DNA of 64,000 bases from Phycisphaerae bacterium (GTDB lineage: Bacteria > Planctomycetota > Phycisphaerae > Sedimentisphaerales > Anaerobacaceae), in contig JAUXAB010000014.1 of NCBI GenBank assembly GCA_030615025.1, positions 1-64,000 on the forward strand, read 5' to 3'. Numbering within the stretch: the stretch's first letter is position 1; the number at the start of each line of letters is the position of its first letter. The position numbers and the translations under genes are program-made. The notes below the pieces were generated by a model that was not told the DNA's origin, ran no database searches, and was given only the letters and a program-made list of their open reading frames with translations. Positions 33,487 through 41,319 of this stretch are shown here, piece after piece.

Positions 33487-34750
33487 AGATAAAAACTGGC
33501 TTGATGAAGCACTTACCGAAGCGATTTGTTCGGAAGGTAAGAAGCCGGACTTCGAGAAGTGGAAACAGGAACACCCGGAAGCCGTTGAAATGTTGGCCTC
33601 GCGGGCGGATGGGAAACCATCAGCACCCACACGCCCGCTCAATATAGGGAGAATAATTATGAAGAGTCCAATCACAAAATTAGCCGCTGCGGCGGTGATA
33701 ATTATAGGTGTGCTTGTATCAATACATCTTTGGGACAGGTCAATACCCTCAGCATCCGCGGCTCAGTTGCTTCAGGACGCGATTGATGCGGTATCCGACG
33801 TGTGGTCGGTGTATATGAAGGCCCGAATGCGTACACTTCCAAGAGACAACTTCTCTAACATTGGATTAAACTACGACTTTGTTGATATCGAGATGTGGAA
33901 ACATACTAACACAAATGGACAGATGCAATGGCGTGTGGAAAAATCCGGGCGTGTACTTCTTATGGACGGCCACAAAACTATAATGCTCATACGGCCGAAT
34001 TACGGCGTCTTAAACAAACGCCCCTTACCCCTGGGCTGTTACGACAGTTGGTCGGGCCGCTTATTGAACGTGCACGATTTGTTGGACAATGAGTTACAAA
34101 ACGCAAAGAATAATCCCGACCGTGAAGTCTGTCTCAGGCACGAGGAAGTTGAAGGAACGGATAAAATCGTACTTGAGGTCAATGTAACAACATCCGTTCC
34201 TGAGAATGACTATCTTAGAAATAAATTTATCCAGGAATCCGACCATGTGAAGGTATATCAGTTTGATGCGAAGACAAAATTACTGGAAGCTCTTCAGGTG
34301 TATGTACACACGACAGATGAGGATGTTCTGATTTTTGAAGTAACTGACATCGAATACAATATAGAGATTGACGATAGCGTATTTACGCTGGATTTTCCGG
34401 AAGATATGATTTGGAGAAGAGAGCCGGAGATACTGCCGGATAACAAGCGATATGAAAAAATGACCCCGACGGAGGCAGCAGAAACATTCTTCAAAGCCTG
34501 TGCAGAAGAAAACTGGGAAGAAGTGTTGAAGTTCTGGACGGCCTCACGTATTGACGAACGCTTGAAGGCCTACCTCGGCGGTCTTGAGATTATATCCATA
34601 GGTGAGCCATTTCAATCCAAAGGCTACAGTCGCAAAGGCTGGCTTGTTCCTTATGAGATTCGTCTTAAATCCGGTGGTGTCAAGAAACATAACTTAGCAA
34701 TACGAAAAGACAATGACGCCAACCGTTTTGTAGTTGATGGTGGAATTTAA
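33473..34750 (+). CDS. Membrane-anchored putative anti-sigma partner with LolA-like domain, cassette 1
   Basis: The 425 aa start with about 62 cytoplasmic residues, then MKSPITKLAAAAVIIIGVLVSIHLW, one membrane helix. The outer region (about 95-320) has LolA/RseB-type strands (VDIEMWKHTNTNGQMQWRVEKSGRVLLMDGHKTIMLI; YQFDAKTKLLEALQVYVHTTD; FEVTDIEYNIEIDDSVFTLDFPEDM). Residues of about 330-425 (PTEAAETFFKACAEENWEEVLKFW) resemble an NTF2-like domain. No zinc anti-sigma motif (HxxxCxxC) is seen. Anti-sigma function is inferred only from overlap with the sigma gene. An internal Shine-Dalgarno and ATG sit at 33646-33661. Confidence 0.6.
   Translation: MERFEDKNWLDEALTEAICSEGKKPDFEKWKQEHPEAVEMLASRADGKPSAPTRPLNIGRIIMKSPITKLAAAAVIIIGVLVSIHLWDRSIPSASAAQLLQDAIDAVSDVWSVYMKARMRTLPRDNFSNIGLNYDFVDIEMWKHTNTNGQMQWRVEKSGRVLLMDGHKTIMLIRPNYGVLNKRPLPLGCYDSWSGRLLNVHDLLDNELQNAKNNPDREVCLRHEEVEGTDKIVLEVNVTTSVPENDYLRNKFIQESDHVKVYQFDAKTKLLEALQVYVHTTDEDVLIFEVTDIEYNIEIDDSVFTLDFPEDMIWRREPEILPDNKRYEKMTPTEAAETFFKACAEENWEEVLKFWTASRIDERLKAYLGGLEIISIGEPFQSKGYSRKGWLVPYEIRLKSGGVKKHNLAIRKDNDANRFVVDGGI
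33646..33661 (+). promoter_or_regulatory. Internal ribosome site and ATG, cassette 1
   Basis: AGGGAG (33646-33651) precedes in-frame ATG 33659 by seven bases; codon 63 of the gene. A protein started here would lack the cytoplasmic segment. Confidence 0.45.
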
Positions 34751-34790
34751 CGAAGCAACCTGATTATCTTATTAACCTTGTGTCCCAAAA

Positions 34791-34822
34791 AGGCTGAGCT
34801 TTTTGCTCGGCCTTTTTTTTTT
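34791..34822 (+). terminator. Terminator of cassette 1
   Basis: AGGCTGAGC pairs with GCTCGGCCT around TTTTT (one G-T pair), followed by a T-run of about nine. Confidence 0.85.
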
Positions 34823-34954
34823 GTGGTTTTTTCATGTGAATAATGGCATTTTGGAGTAAATGGCGTCGAATTTCGATAAAAATTTATACCCAAAACAGTA
34901 ACTCAGTTGTGTTATAAGTGACGGTCATCCTGGGCCTGGGAAAGTAACTGACTG

Positions 34955-35500
34955 ATGCTCGAAGATAAAGTGCTCATATGGAAGTTTAAGTATGGGAGCA
35001 GTGATGCTCTCTGCCGTATTTACGAAAAGTACAAAAAAGACTTATTGAAGCTTGCGACTATTCTTTTAAATGATGTTAGTGATGCTGAAGATAGTGTGCA
35101 CGATGTCTTTTTATCATTTACGCAATCCGCGGATAAAATAAAGCTCAGTGGGAACCTTAAGAGCTATTTGCTGACATGTGTTGCTAATTGCGCCCGAAAC
35201 AAGAACCGAGCAAATCAGCAACGTAAAACCGTCGGGCTGGACAAAGCAGAACCAATTATCTCACATTCAAAGACACCTGTGCAATGGATTATACAAAGTG
35301 AAGAATTGAGGCGATGGAGCGATGCACTGGCACAACTTCCATATGAGCAGCGAGAGGTGGTAATCCTGCACCTGAGAGCTGGAATGAAATTCAGACAAAT
35401 AGCCAAGTTACAGGATATTTCAATCAATACAATCAAAGGGCGTTATCGATATGGGCTGGATAAGCTGCGGTCCATCTTAAATCGTGGGGCAAAAAAATGA
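34955..35500 (+). CDS. ECF sigma factor, cassette 2
   Basis: The 181-aa protein carries region 2 (ALCRIYEKYKKDLLKLATILLNDVSDAEDSVHDVFLSF) and region 4 (AQLPYEQREVVILHLRAGMKFRQIAKLQDISINTIKGRYRYGLDKLRSIL). The sequence begins MLEDKVLIWKFKYGSSDAL, as in cassettes 3 and 4. It overlaps the next gene by four bases (ATGA). No clear Shine-Dalgarno precedes the ATG. Confidence 0.88.
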   Translation: MLEDKVLIWKFKYGSSDALCRIYEKYKKDLLKLATILLNDVSDAEDSVHDVFLSFTQSADKIKLSGNLKSYLLTCVANCARNKNRANQQRKTVGLDKAEPIISHSKTPVQWIIQSEELRRWSDALAQLPYEQREVVILHLRAGMKFRQIAKLQDISINTIKGRYRYGLDKLRSILNRGAKK

Positions 35501-37257
35501 GATCTGCAGAAAATATAGAGAAGTTGGTTAAGAATCTGGATTTGGATATCGATACCAATACTGAAATCGATCGAGTAATTCTTAGTGAATTACTTGAAGC
35601 GCAGGAAAAATCTAAAAAAATATATTCGGCTTTAGCTAAGCCGAATATAAGGAGAATAATTATGAAAAGTCGAATCACAAAATTAGCTGCCGCGGCAGTT
35701 CTCATCATAGGAGTGCTTGTAGGACTGCGCTTTGTTGGCAATCCATTCGCGGCATCAGTGACCTTTGCGGAAGTCATTCAGCCCATCCTAAATGCCAGGA
35801 CCGCAAGCCTTGATATACTTCTTGGTTCACAAGAGAAACAATATGTGATCCATGATGAAGTCATGGGATCACGTATCCGAAGAACCGTTTCCAATGTAAA
35901 ACATTCGGATATCATTATTGATCTTGAGCAACAAAAACTGTTGACACTTGACCACGCTGCGAAAACGGCAGTTTATCTTGAATTGGGCGGTCTTGATAAC
36001 ATACAAAATTACGTTGAGCTATTGCGAGATACGATCATTAGGTTACAAAACGAACCTGACTTCCAGGTTAAAGAGAGAGGATTGCAGAAAATCAACGGGC
36101 AGGATTGTATTGTCTTTGTCGCCGAAAGCGAAGGGCAGACAATTACCATTTGGGCCGACCAGAAGACAGCTTTGCCGGTCCGTATTGAACAAAAAACCCC
36201 AAATATGCAGATTGTGTGCGACAATCTGCAGTTTGACATTGCGCTTGACGAATCGCAATTCAGCATGGAAGTCCCTAATGATTATGTGGAGCAAAGTGCA
36301 GGGCGAATAGATTTCAAAAAAACGAGCGAGAGTGATTTTATTGAAGCATTACGTATATGGGCCGAAATCCTTGAGGATGGTCATTTCCCGGATAGCATTA
36401 ATCTTGAGGATGCCGTGAAGATTGGGCTTAAACTCCATCACGGATTAAGACGATCGGCTCTTTCGGCTCTTACAGAACAGCAGCAGGGTGAAGTCGCACT
36501 ACGATTTGGACAGGGATTGGTATTTATCCGCTTTTTTAAAGGCGAGGGCAAATGGCACTATGCCGGTGTCGGCGTAGAGCTCGGTGATGCAGAGACCCCG
36601 ATTTTCTGGTATCGACCAAAGGATTCAGACACATGGCGCGTTATCTACGGAGATTTGCATGTCGAGGACGTGGAAGAAGAATACTTACCAGAGCCGGAAC
36701 TTTCCGACAGGCAGGCTAAGATTCTTGAATCCTCCGAGCAATGGGAGAAACAAGAATTTGTGGGCACTGAGAAGGACCTCTGGCATGTCACTGCTGCAGG
36801 CGACATTGTCGCATATTCCTATATAACGTTGACAAAGGTGCCGCAGGCTACAGATTCAATGTATATAAAATTACCATACTCCGGCGCAGTGCTGGAATCA
36901 GTAACGCTCGATGATGAAGAAATTCCATTTGCCCATCTGATTAGAGACCGGTACGAAGTAAATCTTCCCTTGGGTAAGCTCGACCAAAGTGAAATGAATC
37001 TTAAGTGTTCCTGGGCAGTGAATATGGAGGCACTCAAGAAAGTGGATTATGGTTACCGGATTAACCTGCAGGGCCTGATTCCGGTAACAGGTTTTAAACT
37101 CACCGCTGTCTTAGAGGGAGATTGTGGCCTTGAATTCGCCACTAAATATGTGAACGATCCATCTATAAGATCTCTGGATTTGTTCATACAAGACGAGATG
37201 GCCTCCGCAAAGATGCAAATGGGTACATGCTTACTTCCTGTCAATAAAAGTGATTAG
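35497..37257 (+). CDS. Membrane-anchored putative anti-sigma partner, cassette 2
   Basis: The 586-aa protein is the longest of the four. The N-terminal 55 residues are charged and helical; SRITKLAAAAVLIIGVLVGLRFVG is the membrane helix. Residues of about 90-270 are LolA-like (IIDLEQQKLLTLDHAAKTAVYLE; CIVFVAESEGQTITIWADQKTALPVRIEQK; DNLQFDIALDESQFSMEVPNDY). Later residues include FWYRPKDSDTWRVIYGDLHVEDV and a C-terminal beta-rich segment (LPVTGFKLTAVLEGDCGLEF-like). Only the N-terminal layout matches the other cassettes; the C terminus is unique. The role is inferred from gene overlap with the sigma factor. Confidence 0.6.
   Translation: MRSAENIEKLVKNLDLDIDTNTEIDRVILSELLEAQEKSKKIYSALAKPNIRRIIMKSRITKLAAAAVLIIGVLVGLRFVGNPFAASVTFAEVIQPILNARTASLDILLGSQEKQYVIHDEVMGSRIRRTVSNVKHSDIIIDLEQQKLLTLDHAAKTAVYLELGGLDNIQNYVELLRDTIIRLQNEPDFQVKERGLQKINGQDCIVFVAESEGQTITIWADQKTALPVRIEQKTPNMQIVCDNLQFDIALDESQFSMEVPNDYVEQSAGRIDFKKTSESDFIEALRIWAEILEDGHFPDSINLEDAVKIGLKLHHGLRRSALSALTEQQQGEVALRFGQGLVFIRFFKGEGKWHYAGVGVELGDAETPIFWYRPKDSDTWRVIYGDLHVEDVEEEYLPEPELSDRQAKILESSEQWEKQEFVGTEKDLWHVTAAGDIVAYSYITLTKVPQATDSMYIKLPYSGAVLESVTLDDEEIPFAHLIRDRYEVNLPLGKLDQSEMNLKCSWAVNMEALKKVDYGYRINLQGLIPVTGFKLTAVLEGDCGLEFATKYVNDPSIRSLDLFIQDEMASAKMQMGTCLLPVNKSD
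35649..35664 (+). promoter_or_regulatory. Internal ribosome site and ATG, cassette 2
   Basis: AAGGAG (35649-35654) with ATG 35662 in frame (codon 56). Confidence 0.45.
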
Positions 37258-37281
37258 CCTGCACCTTTAGAGTGATTTTAG

Positions 37282-37310
37282 GGCCGGGCTGGTTTGGCTC
37301 GGCCTTTTTT
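37282..37310 (+). terminator. Terminator of cassette 2
   Basis: GGCCGGGC-TGGTTTG-GCTCGGCC with T6. The same hairpin ends cassettes 3 and 4. Confidence 0.9.
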
Positions 37311-37456
37311 ATGCGCTTTTAAGGGCAAAATCGTTATAGGGGCCCGCACAGCTAAGTCTGGCAAAAAAAATATATTTTGTTTAGACTAAAAGCACGGGGT
37401 TAATCGTTTCAAGATGTGACAATCGATTGTTGTGAGATTTGGCGAGCGACGCATTG

Positions 37457-38002
37457 ATGTTGGAAGATAAGCTGCTTATATACAAATTCAACCGTGGTGA
37501 CGGTGATGCTCTTCGGCGCATCTATGAAAAGTATAGAAATGATTTGCTCAAGGTAGCTGCGGCCCTCTTGAATGACAGAAGTGGTGTTGAAGATGTCCTG
37601 CATGACGTTTTCGTATCTTTTGCACAAGGTGTGGGAGATTTTCAGTTGAGAGGAAGCCTTAAAGGCTATTTGTCAATCTGTATTGCAAATCGTGCGCGTG
37701 ACAAGAATCGAGCAACGCAGCGACAACGCACTGTTGGCCTGGGTAACGCAGGGCCGATTCGTTCAGATATAAGTGGGCCGGCTCATTTGGCTGTACGCAG
37801 TGAATTGTCGGAGCAATTGGGCCATGCGATGGCTCAGCTTCCCTACGAGCAGCGGGAGATAATAATTCTTCATCTGCAAAGCAAGATGAGATTCAGGCAA
37901 ATCGCCAAATCGAAAGGTGTTTCGGCCAATACGATTCGAAGCCGATATCGGTATGGTTTGAATAAGCTGCGTTCAATTTTAGATGGTGAGTTAAAAAGAT
38001 GA
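37457..38002 (+). CDS. ECF sigma factor, cassette 3
   Basis: The start is taken at ATG 37457 (MLEDKLLIYKFNRGDGDAL) to match its paralogues; the track's TTG 37439 adds six residues. The 181 aa include region 2 (ALRRIYEKYRNDLLKVAAALLNDRSGVEDVLHDVFVSFAQ) and region 4 (AQLPYEQREIIILHLQSKMRFRQIAKSKGVSANTIRSRYRYGLNKLRSIL). It overlaps the partner gene by four bases. Very similar to cassette 4. Confidence 0.87.
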   Translation: MLEDKLLIYKFNRGDGDALRRIYEKYRNDLLKVAAALLNDRSGVEDVLHDVFVSFAQGVGDFQLRGSLKGYLSICIANRARDKNRATQRQRTVGLGNAGPIRSDISGPAHLAVRSELSEQLGHAMAQLPYEQREIIILHLQSKMRFRQIAKSKGVSANTIRSRYRYGLNKLRSILDGELKR

Positions 38003-39168
38003 GATATCCAAGAAACATAGAGCGTTCAATTAAGAAGCCATATCTCGAGAATATTGAGGTGTCGGCCGACGCTGAGATGGATGAGAGAATACTCTGCGAT
38101 GCTTTGGCCGCGATGGAAGAATCAAAAAAGGTAAGCCCGGCTTTAGCTGGGCCGAATATAAGGAGAACAATTATGAAAAGTCCAATCATAAAATTAGCCG
38201 CTGCGGCGTTGATTATTACTGCAGTATTATTAGGAGCGAAATTTGTAGGTGGGCCGGATGTGGCAAATGTCGCCTGGGGTGACGTTATCAGGCAAACTGC
38301 TCAGGTTGACTATGTACATTGCTACTACTTTAAAAATCGGGGTAATGATTTTATAAAACATTTTGAGGCATGGTATGACCAAGACAAACTCGTTCTTCGT
38401 GGAGTTAAGGCAAGCATGACTTATGACGACGGACAAACGCAACAGACATTTGATGAGCAGGGAAGACGAACTGTTAAAAAGCCATCCTTCTTTGCTGGAG
38501 GACTGACTTTTTTTGAAGTCTTTAGCGGAGGATTACTGTCGGATAAGAATGAGCAGCTCAACCAACAGACGCCTACCGATGTGGGCAATGACTTTCTCAT
38601 ATACCAATTTGATCCATCCACCGATGAAAGTGATTTTATAGAAAGCATCTTTATTACGGTGGGTAAAAATTCTCTTTTGCCTGTTCAGGTGAAAGTCTAC
38701 CATAAAGACGGGGATTACGACCTGATTATATTTGATTATGAGGCTCCTGAGAAACCGCCGGAATTTTTTGAGCCCCCAATGGCTGCATCAGCTAATGGAC
38801 AAAGCGAGGTCGTGCTGGATGGTGAAAAGGTGGTTATTGATATCGAGGGATCACCGGGGCTAAAACAGGCGATTGTACGCCTTCACAACAAATCTTATGA
38901 CAGTGATGACGTGCCGACATTTTCGCTGGAGGTAGTATTTATCGTAGAGGAAGGCTTTAGGAGCATGGTCTATCCCCCTAACTTTATAAGAGTAAAGCTA
39001 AATGAAGCTATGCAATGTGGTGTAGGTCCCCCTACTGGTGATAGTTTTGACGATTGGCCAGATGGTAAATATCGCAACATTAGATTTTCGCCTCTGGTAA
39101 AATCTACTGACAGAGAGGATACTTATATTGTTGAAATACGCTGCTGGCTCAGACCCAAGGATGATTGA
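37999..39168 (+). CDS. Membrane-anchored putative anti-sigma partner, cassette 3
   Basis: The 389 aa begin with about 57 charged residues (NIERSIKKPYLENIEVSADAEM...), then SPIIKLAAAALIITAVLLGAKF as membrane helix. The outer domain starts VAWGDVIRQTAQVDYVHCYYF and continues with LolA-like strands (MTYDDGQTQQTFDEQGRR; FLIYQFDPSTDESDFIESIFITVGKNSLLPVQVKVYH). The C terminus (GQSEVVLDGEKVVIDIEGSPGLKQAIVRLH; WPDGKYRNIRFSPLVKSTDREDTYIVEIRCWL) is shared only with cassette 4. Deduced to control the sigma factor upstream; not demonstrated. Confidence 0.6.
   Translation: MRYPRNIERSIKKPYLENIEVSADAEMDERILCDALAAMEESKKVSPALAGPNIRRTIMKSPIIKLAAAALIITAVLLGAKFVGGPDVANVAWGDVIRQTAQVDYVHCYYFKNRGNDFIKHFEAWYDQDKLVLRGVKASMTYDDGQTQQTFDEQGRRTVKKPSFFAGGLTFFEVFSGGLLSDKNEQLNQQTPTDVGNDFLIYQFDPSTDESDFIESIFITVGKNSLLPVQVKVYHKDGDYDLIIFDYEAPEKPPEFFEPPMAASANGQSEVVLDGEKVVIDIEGSPGLKQAIVRLHNKSYDSDDVPTFSLEVVFIVEEGFRSMVYPPNFIRVKLNEAMQCGVGPPTGDSFDDWPDGKYRNIRFSPLVKSTDREDTYIVEIRCWLRPKDD
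38160..38175 (+). promoter_or_regulatory. Internal ribosome site and ATG, cassette 3
   Basis: AAGGAG (38160-38165), ATG 38173 in frame (codon 59). Confidence 0.45.
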
Positions 39169-39198
39169 TTTTCGCAGTATCTGAATTCGCAGATTTAA

Positions 39199-39227
39199 GG
39201 CCGGGCTGGTTTGGCTCGGCCTTTTTT
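39199..39227 (+). terminator. Terminator of cassette 3
   Basis: GGCCGGGC and GCTCGGCC with TGGTTTG loop, then T6; the downstream cgcgcttttg also resembles cassette 2. Confidence 0.9.
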
Positions 39228-39374
39228 ACGCGCTTTTGTGGACAGGTCCATATTTTGGAGCATATAATTTCAAAAAGTATAAGGAAGATCGGTTTTTTTT
39301 ATACTAAAATGAGCACTACAATCGTGATATTAATGACGAACGATCGTTCTTTAGATTAAGCCGGCCGGTCAAAG

Positions 39375-39917
39375 ATGATAGAAGACGAATTGCTTAAATT
39401 GAGATTTAAGTGCGGCAGCAGTGAAGCATTGCGGCGCATCTATGAAAAGTACTTAAACAGTTTGCTAACGTTAGCGATGGCTCTTTTAAATGATGTGAAT
39501 GCGGCCGAAGACGTTGTACACGATGTTTTTGTCTCCTTTGCGAAATCTACAGGGGACTTCAAGCTGCGTGGAAGCCTTAAAAGCTATCTTGCAACCTGCG
39601 TTATTAATCGTGCACGTGACCGAATCCGAACAAATAAGCGACAGCCTGTCAGGTTAGCTGAATCAGATTTGATGATGTCAGAGTCAAATGGGCCGGAAGA
39701 ATCGGTTATATTCAACGAAGAAACACGCCGATTGAACCAGGCGATAGCCAAGCTTCCAGATGAGCAGAGAGAAGTAATCATCCTGCGTCTGAATGGCCAA
39801 ATGAAATTCAAAGAAATAGCCAGGCTGCAAGGCGTCTCAGCCAATACGATTCAGGGCCGGTATCGGTACGGTCTGAATAAATTGCGGTCAATCTTAAATG
39901 GTAAGGTGGAAGAATGA
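39375..39917 (+). CDS. ECF sigma factor, cassette 4
   Basis: The 180-aa protein shows region 2 (ALRRIYEKYLNSLLTLAMALLNDVNAAEDVVHDVFVSFAK) and region 4 (AKLPDEQREVIILRLNGQMKFKEIARLQGVSANTIQGRYRYGLNKLRSIL). It begins MIEDELLKLRFKCGSSEAL. It overlaps its partner by four bases (ATGA). Region 4 recognition helices differ from cassette 3 mainly at S/R versus Q/G, so promoter specificity may overlap. Confidence 0.88.
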   Translation: MIEDELLKLRFKCGSSEALRRIYEKYLNSLLTLAMALLNDVNAAEDVVHDVFVSFAKSTGDFKLRGSLKSYLATCVINRARDRIRTNKRQPVRLAESDLMMSESNGPEESVIFNEETRRLNQAIAKLPDEQREVIILRLNGQMKFKEIARLQGVSANTIQGRYRYGLNKLRSILNGKVEE

Positions 39918-41164
39918 AACCTACAGATAATATTGAAAAAGCAGTCAAAAAGTTAAATTTCACTGCCAGCGCAAAATTGCATGACCGAATTTGGTGTGAT
40001 GTTCGGGACGCACAAAAAGAACAGGAAAAAAGCAAATCGGCTTTAGCTGGGCCGAATATAAGGAGAACAATTATGAAAAGTCGAATCACAAAATTAGCCG
40101 CTGCGGCGGTGATAATTATAGCCATACTGTTTGGGCTAAAATTTACCGGTGGACCGGATGTGGCAAATGTGGCCTGGGGTGACGTTATCAGGCAAACTGC
40201 TCAGGTTGAATATGTGCATGTATATTGGTTAAAAAGTCGGGGTGACACTCTTTTCAGACAGTTTGAGGCCTGGTATGCGCACGGGAAACTCGTTAGGCGT
40301 GGAGATAAGGGGGGCATGACTTACGACGATGGCCAAACACAACAATCATTTGATGAGCGGGGAAGGCGAATTGGTAAAAAGCCATCCCTTTTTGCCGGAG
40401 GAAAGACTTTTTTTGAATTATTTAGCGCAGATTTATTGTCAGATAAGAATGAGCAGTTAAGCCAACTGACGCCTATCAATGTGGGCGATGACTTTCTCAT
40501 ATACGAAGTTGACCCGCCCCCCGATTGGAATGGAAGTGAGTGGTTAGAAAAGATATCTGTTACAGTGGGCAAAAATTCTCTTTTACCTGTTCAGATGAAA
40601 ATCTTTGAAAAAGACTCGGATGATTATGACCTGGTTATGTTTGATTACGAAGCTCCTGAGAAACCGCCGGAATTTTTTGAGCCCCCAATGGCTGTATCAG
40701 CTAATGGACAAAGCGAGGTCGTGCTGGATGGCGAAGAGGTGGTTATTAATATTGAGGGATCACCGGGGATAAAACAGGCGATAGTACGTTTACACGCCAA
40801 GTATGACGGACCTGCTGACCAGTTTCCGTTGGACTATATTCATAGTGACCGTCTTGACCCGAACTTTGGCAGGGCAGTGTCTGAGAAATTGCGCAAAAAA
40901 TATGAAAAGAAGGGCGGGCCGATATTCAGGCTGCAAGTGTCCTTTGTAACAGATGAAGGGTACCGGAGCGGAACAAATGATATTATAGCAACGCGGTTGA
41001 ATGAAGCGGGGCAATGTGGCGTAGGTTCCAGTGCCGGAGGTGTTGATGATTGGCCGGACGGGAAGTATCGCAACATTAGATTTTCGCCTTTGGTAAAATC
41101 TACTGACAGAGAGGATACTTATATTGTTGAAATGCGCTGCTGGATCAAAACCAAGGATGATTGA
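39914..41164 (+). CDS. Membrane-anchored putative anti-sigma partner, cassette 4
   Basis: The 416-aa protein is a close paralogue of cassette 3: NIEKAVKKLNFTASAKLHDRIWCDV, SRITKLAAAAVIIIAILFGLKF as membrane helix, VAWGDVIRQTAQVEYVHVYWL, then the shared LolA-like and C-terminal domains. It has an extra stretch of about 25 residues (FPLDYIHSDRLDPNFGRAVSEK) missing in cassette 3. Identity at DNA level extends through the intergenic terminator, so the pair arose by recent duplication. Function inferred as for cassette 3. Confidence 0.6.
   Translation: MKPTDNIEKAVKKLNFTASAKLHDRIWCDVRDAQKEQEKSKSALAGPNIRRTIMKSRITKLAAAAVIIIAILFGLKFTGGPDVANVAWGDVIRQTAQVEYVHVYWLKSRGDTLFRQFEAWYAHGKLVRRGDKGGMTYDDGQTQQSFDERGRRIGKKPSLFAGGKTFFELFSADLLSDKNEQLSQLTPINVGDDFLIYEVDPPPDWNGSEWLEKISVTVGKNSLLPVQMKIFEKDSDDYDLVMFDYEAPEKPPEFFEPPMAVSANGQSEVVLDGEEVVINIEGSPGIKQAIVRLHAKYDGPADQFPLDYIHSDRLDPNFGRAVSEKLRKKYEKKGGPIFRLQVSFVTDEGYRSGTNDIIATRLNEAGQCGVGSSAGGVDDWPDGKYRNIRFSPLVKSTDREDTYIVEMRCWIKTKDD
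40060..40075 (+). promoter_or_regulatory. Internal ribosome site and ATG, cassette 4
   Basis: AAGGAG (40060-40065), ATG 40073 in frame (codon 54). Confidence 0.45.
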
Positions 41165-41195
41165 TTTTTAGCGGTCTCTGAATTTGCAGATTTCA

Positions 41196-41224
41196 GGCCG
41201 GGCTGGTTTGGCTCGGCCTTTTTT
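41196..41224 (+). terminator. Terminator of cassette 4
   Basis: GGCCGGGC-TGGTTTG-GCTCGGCC, then T6. Confidence 0.9.
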
Positions 41225-41319
41225 GTGCGCCTGACGCTCCACCAAGAAATGTATTGCAAACACTCATATTTCTTATAAGATATGTTCGTATTAAGCTTTA
41301 TATCTTTAAGGAGTAGGAA

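Noticed and set aside
39165-39359. 64-codon ORF after cassette 3
   Set aside because: It runs across the terminator and the AT-rich spacer and overlaps the cassette 3 stop; no motif.
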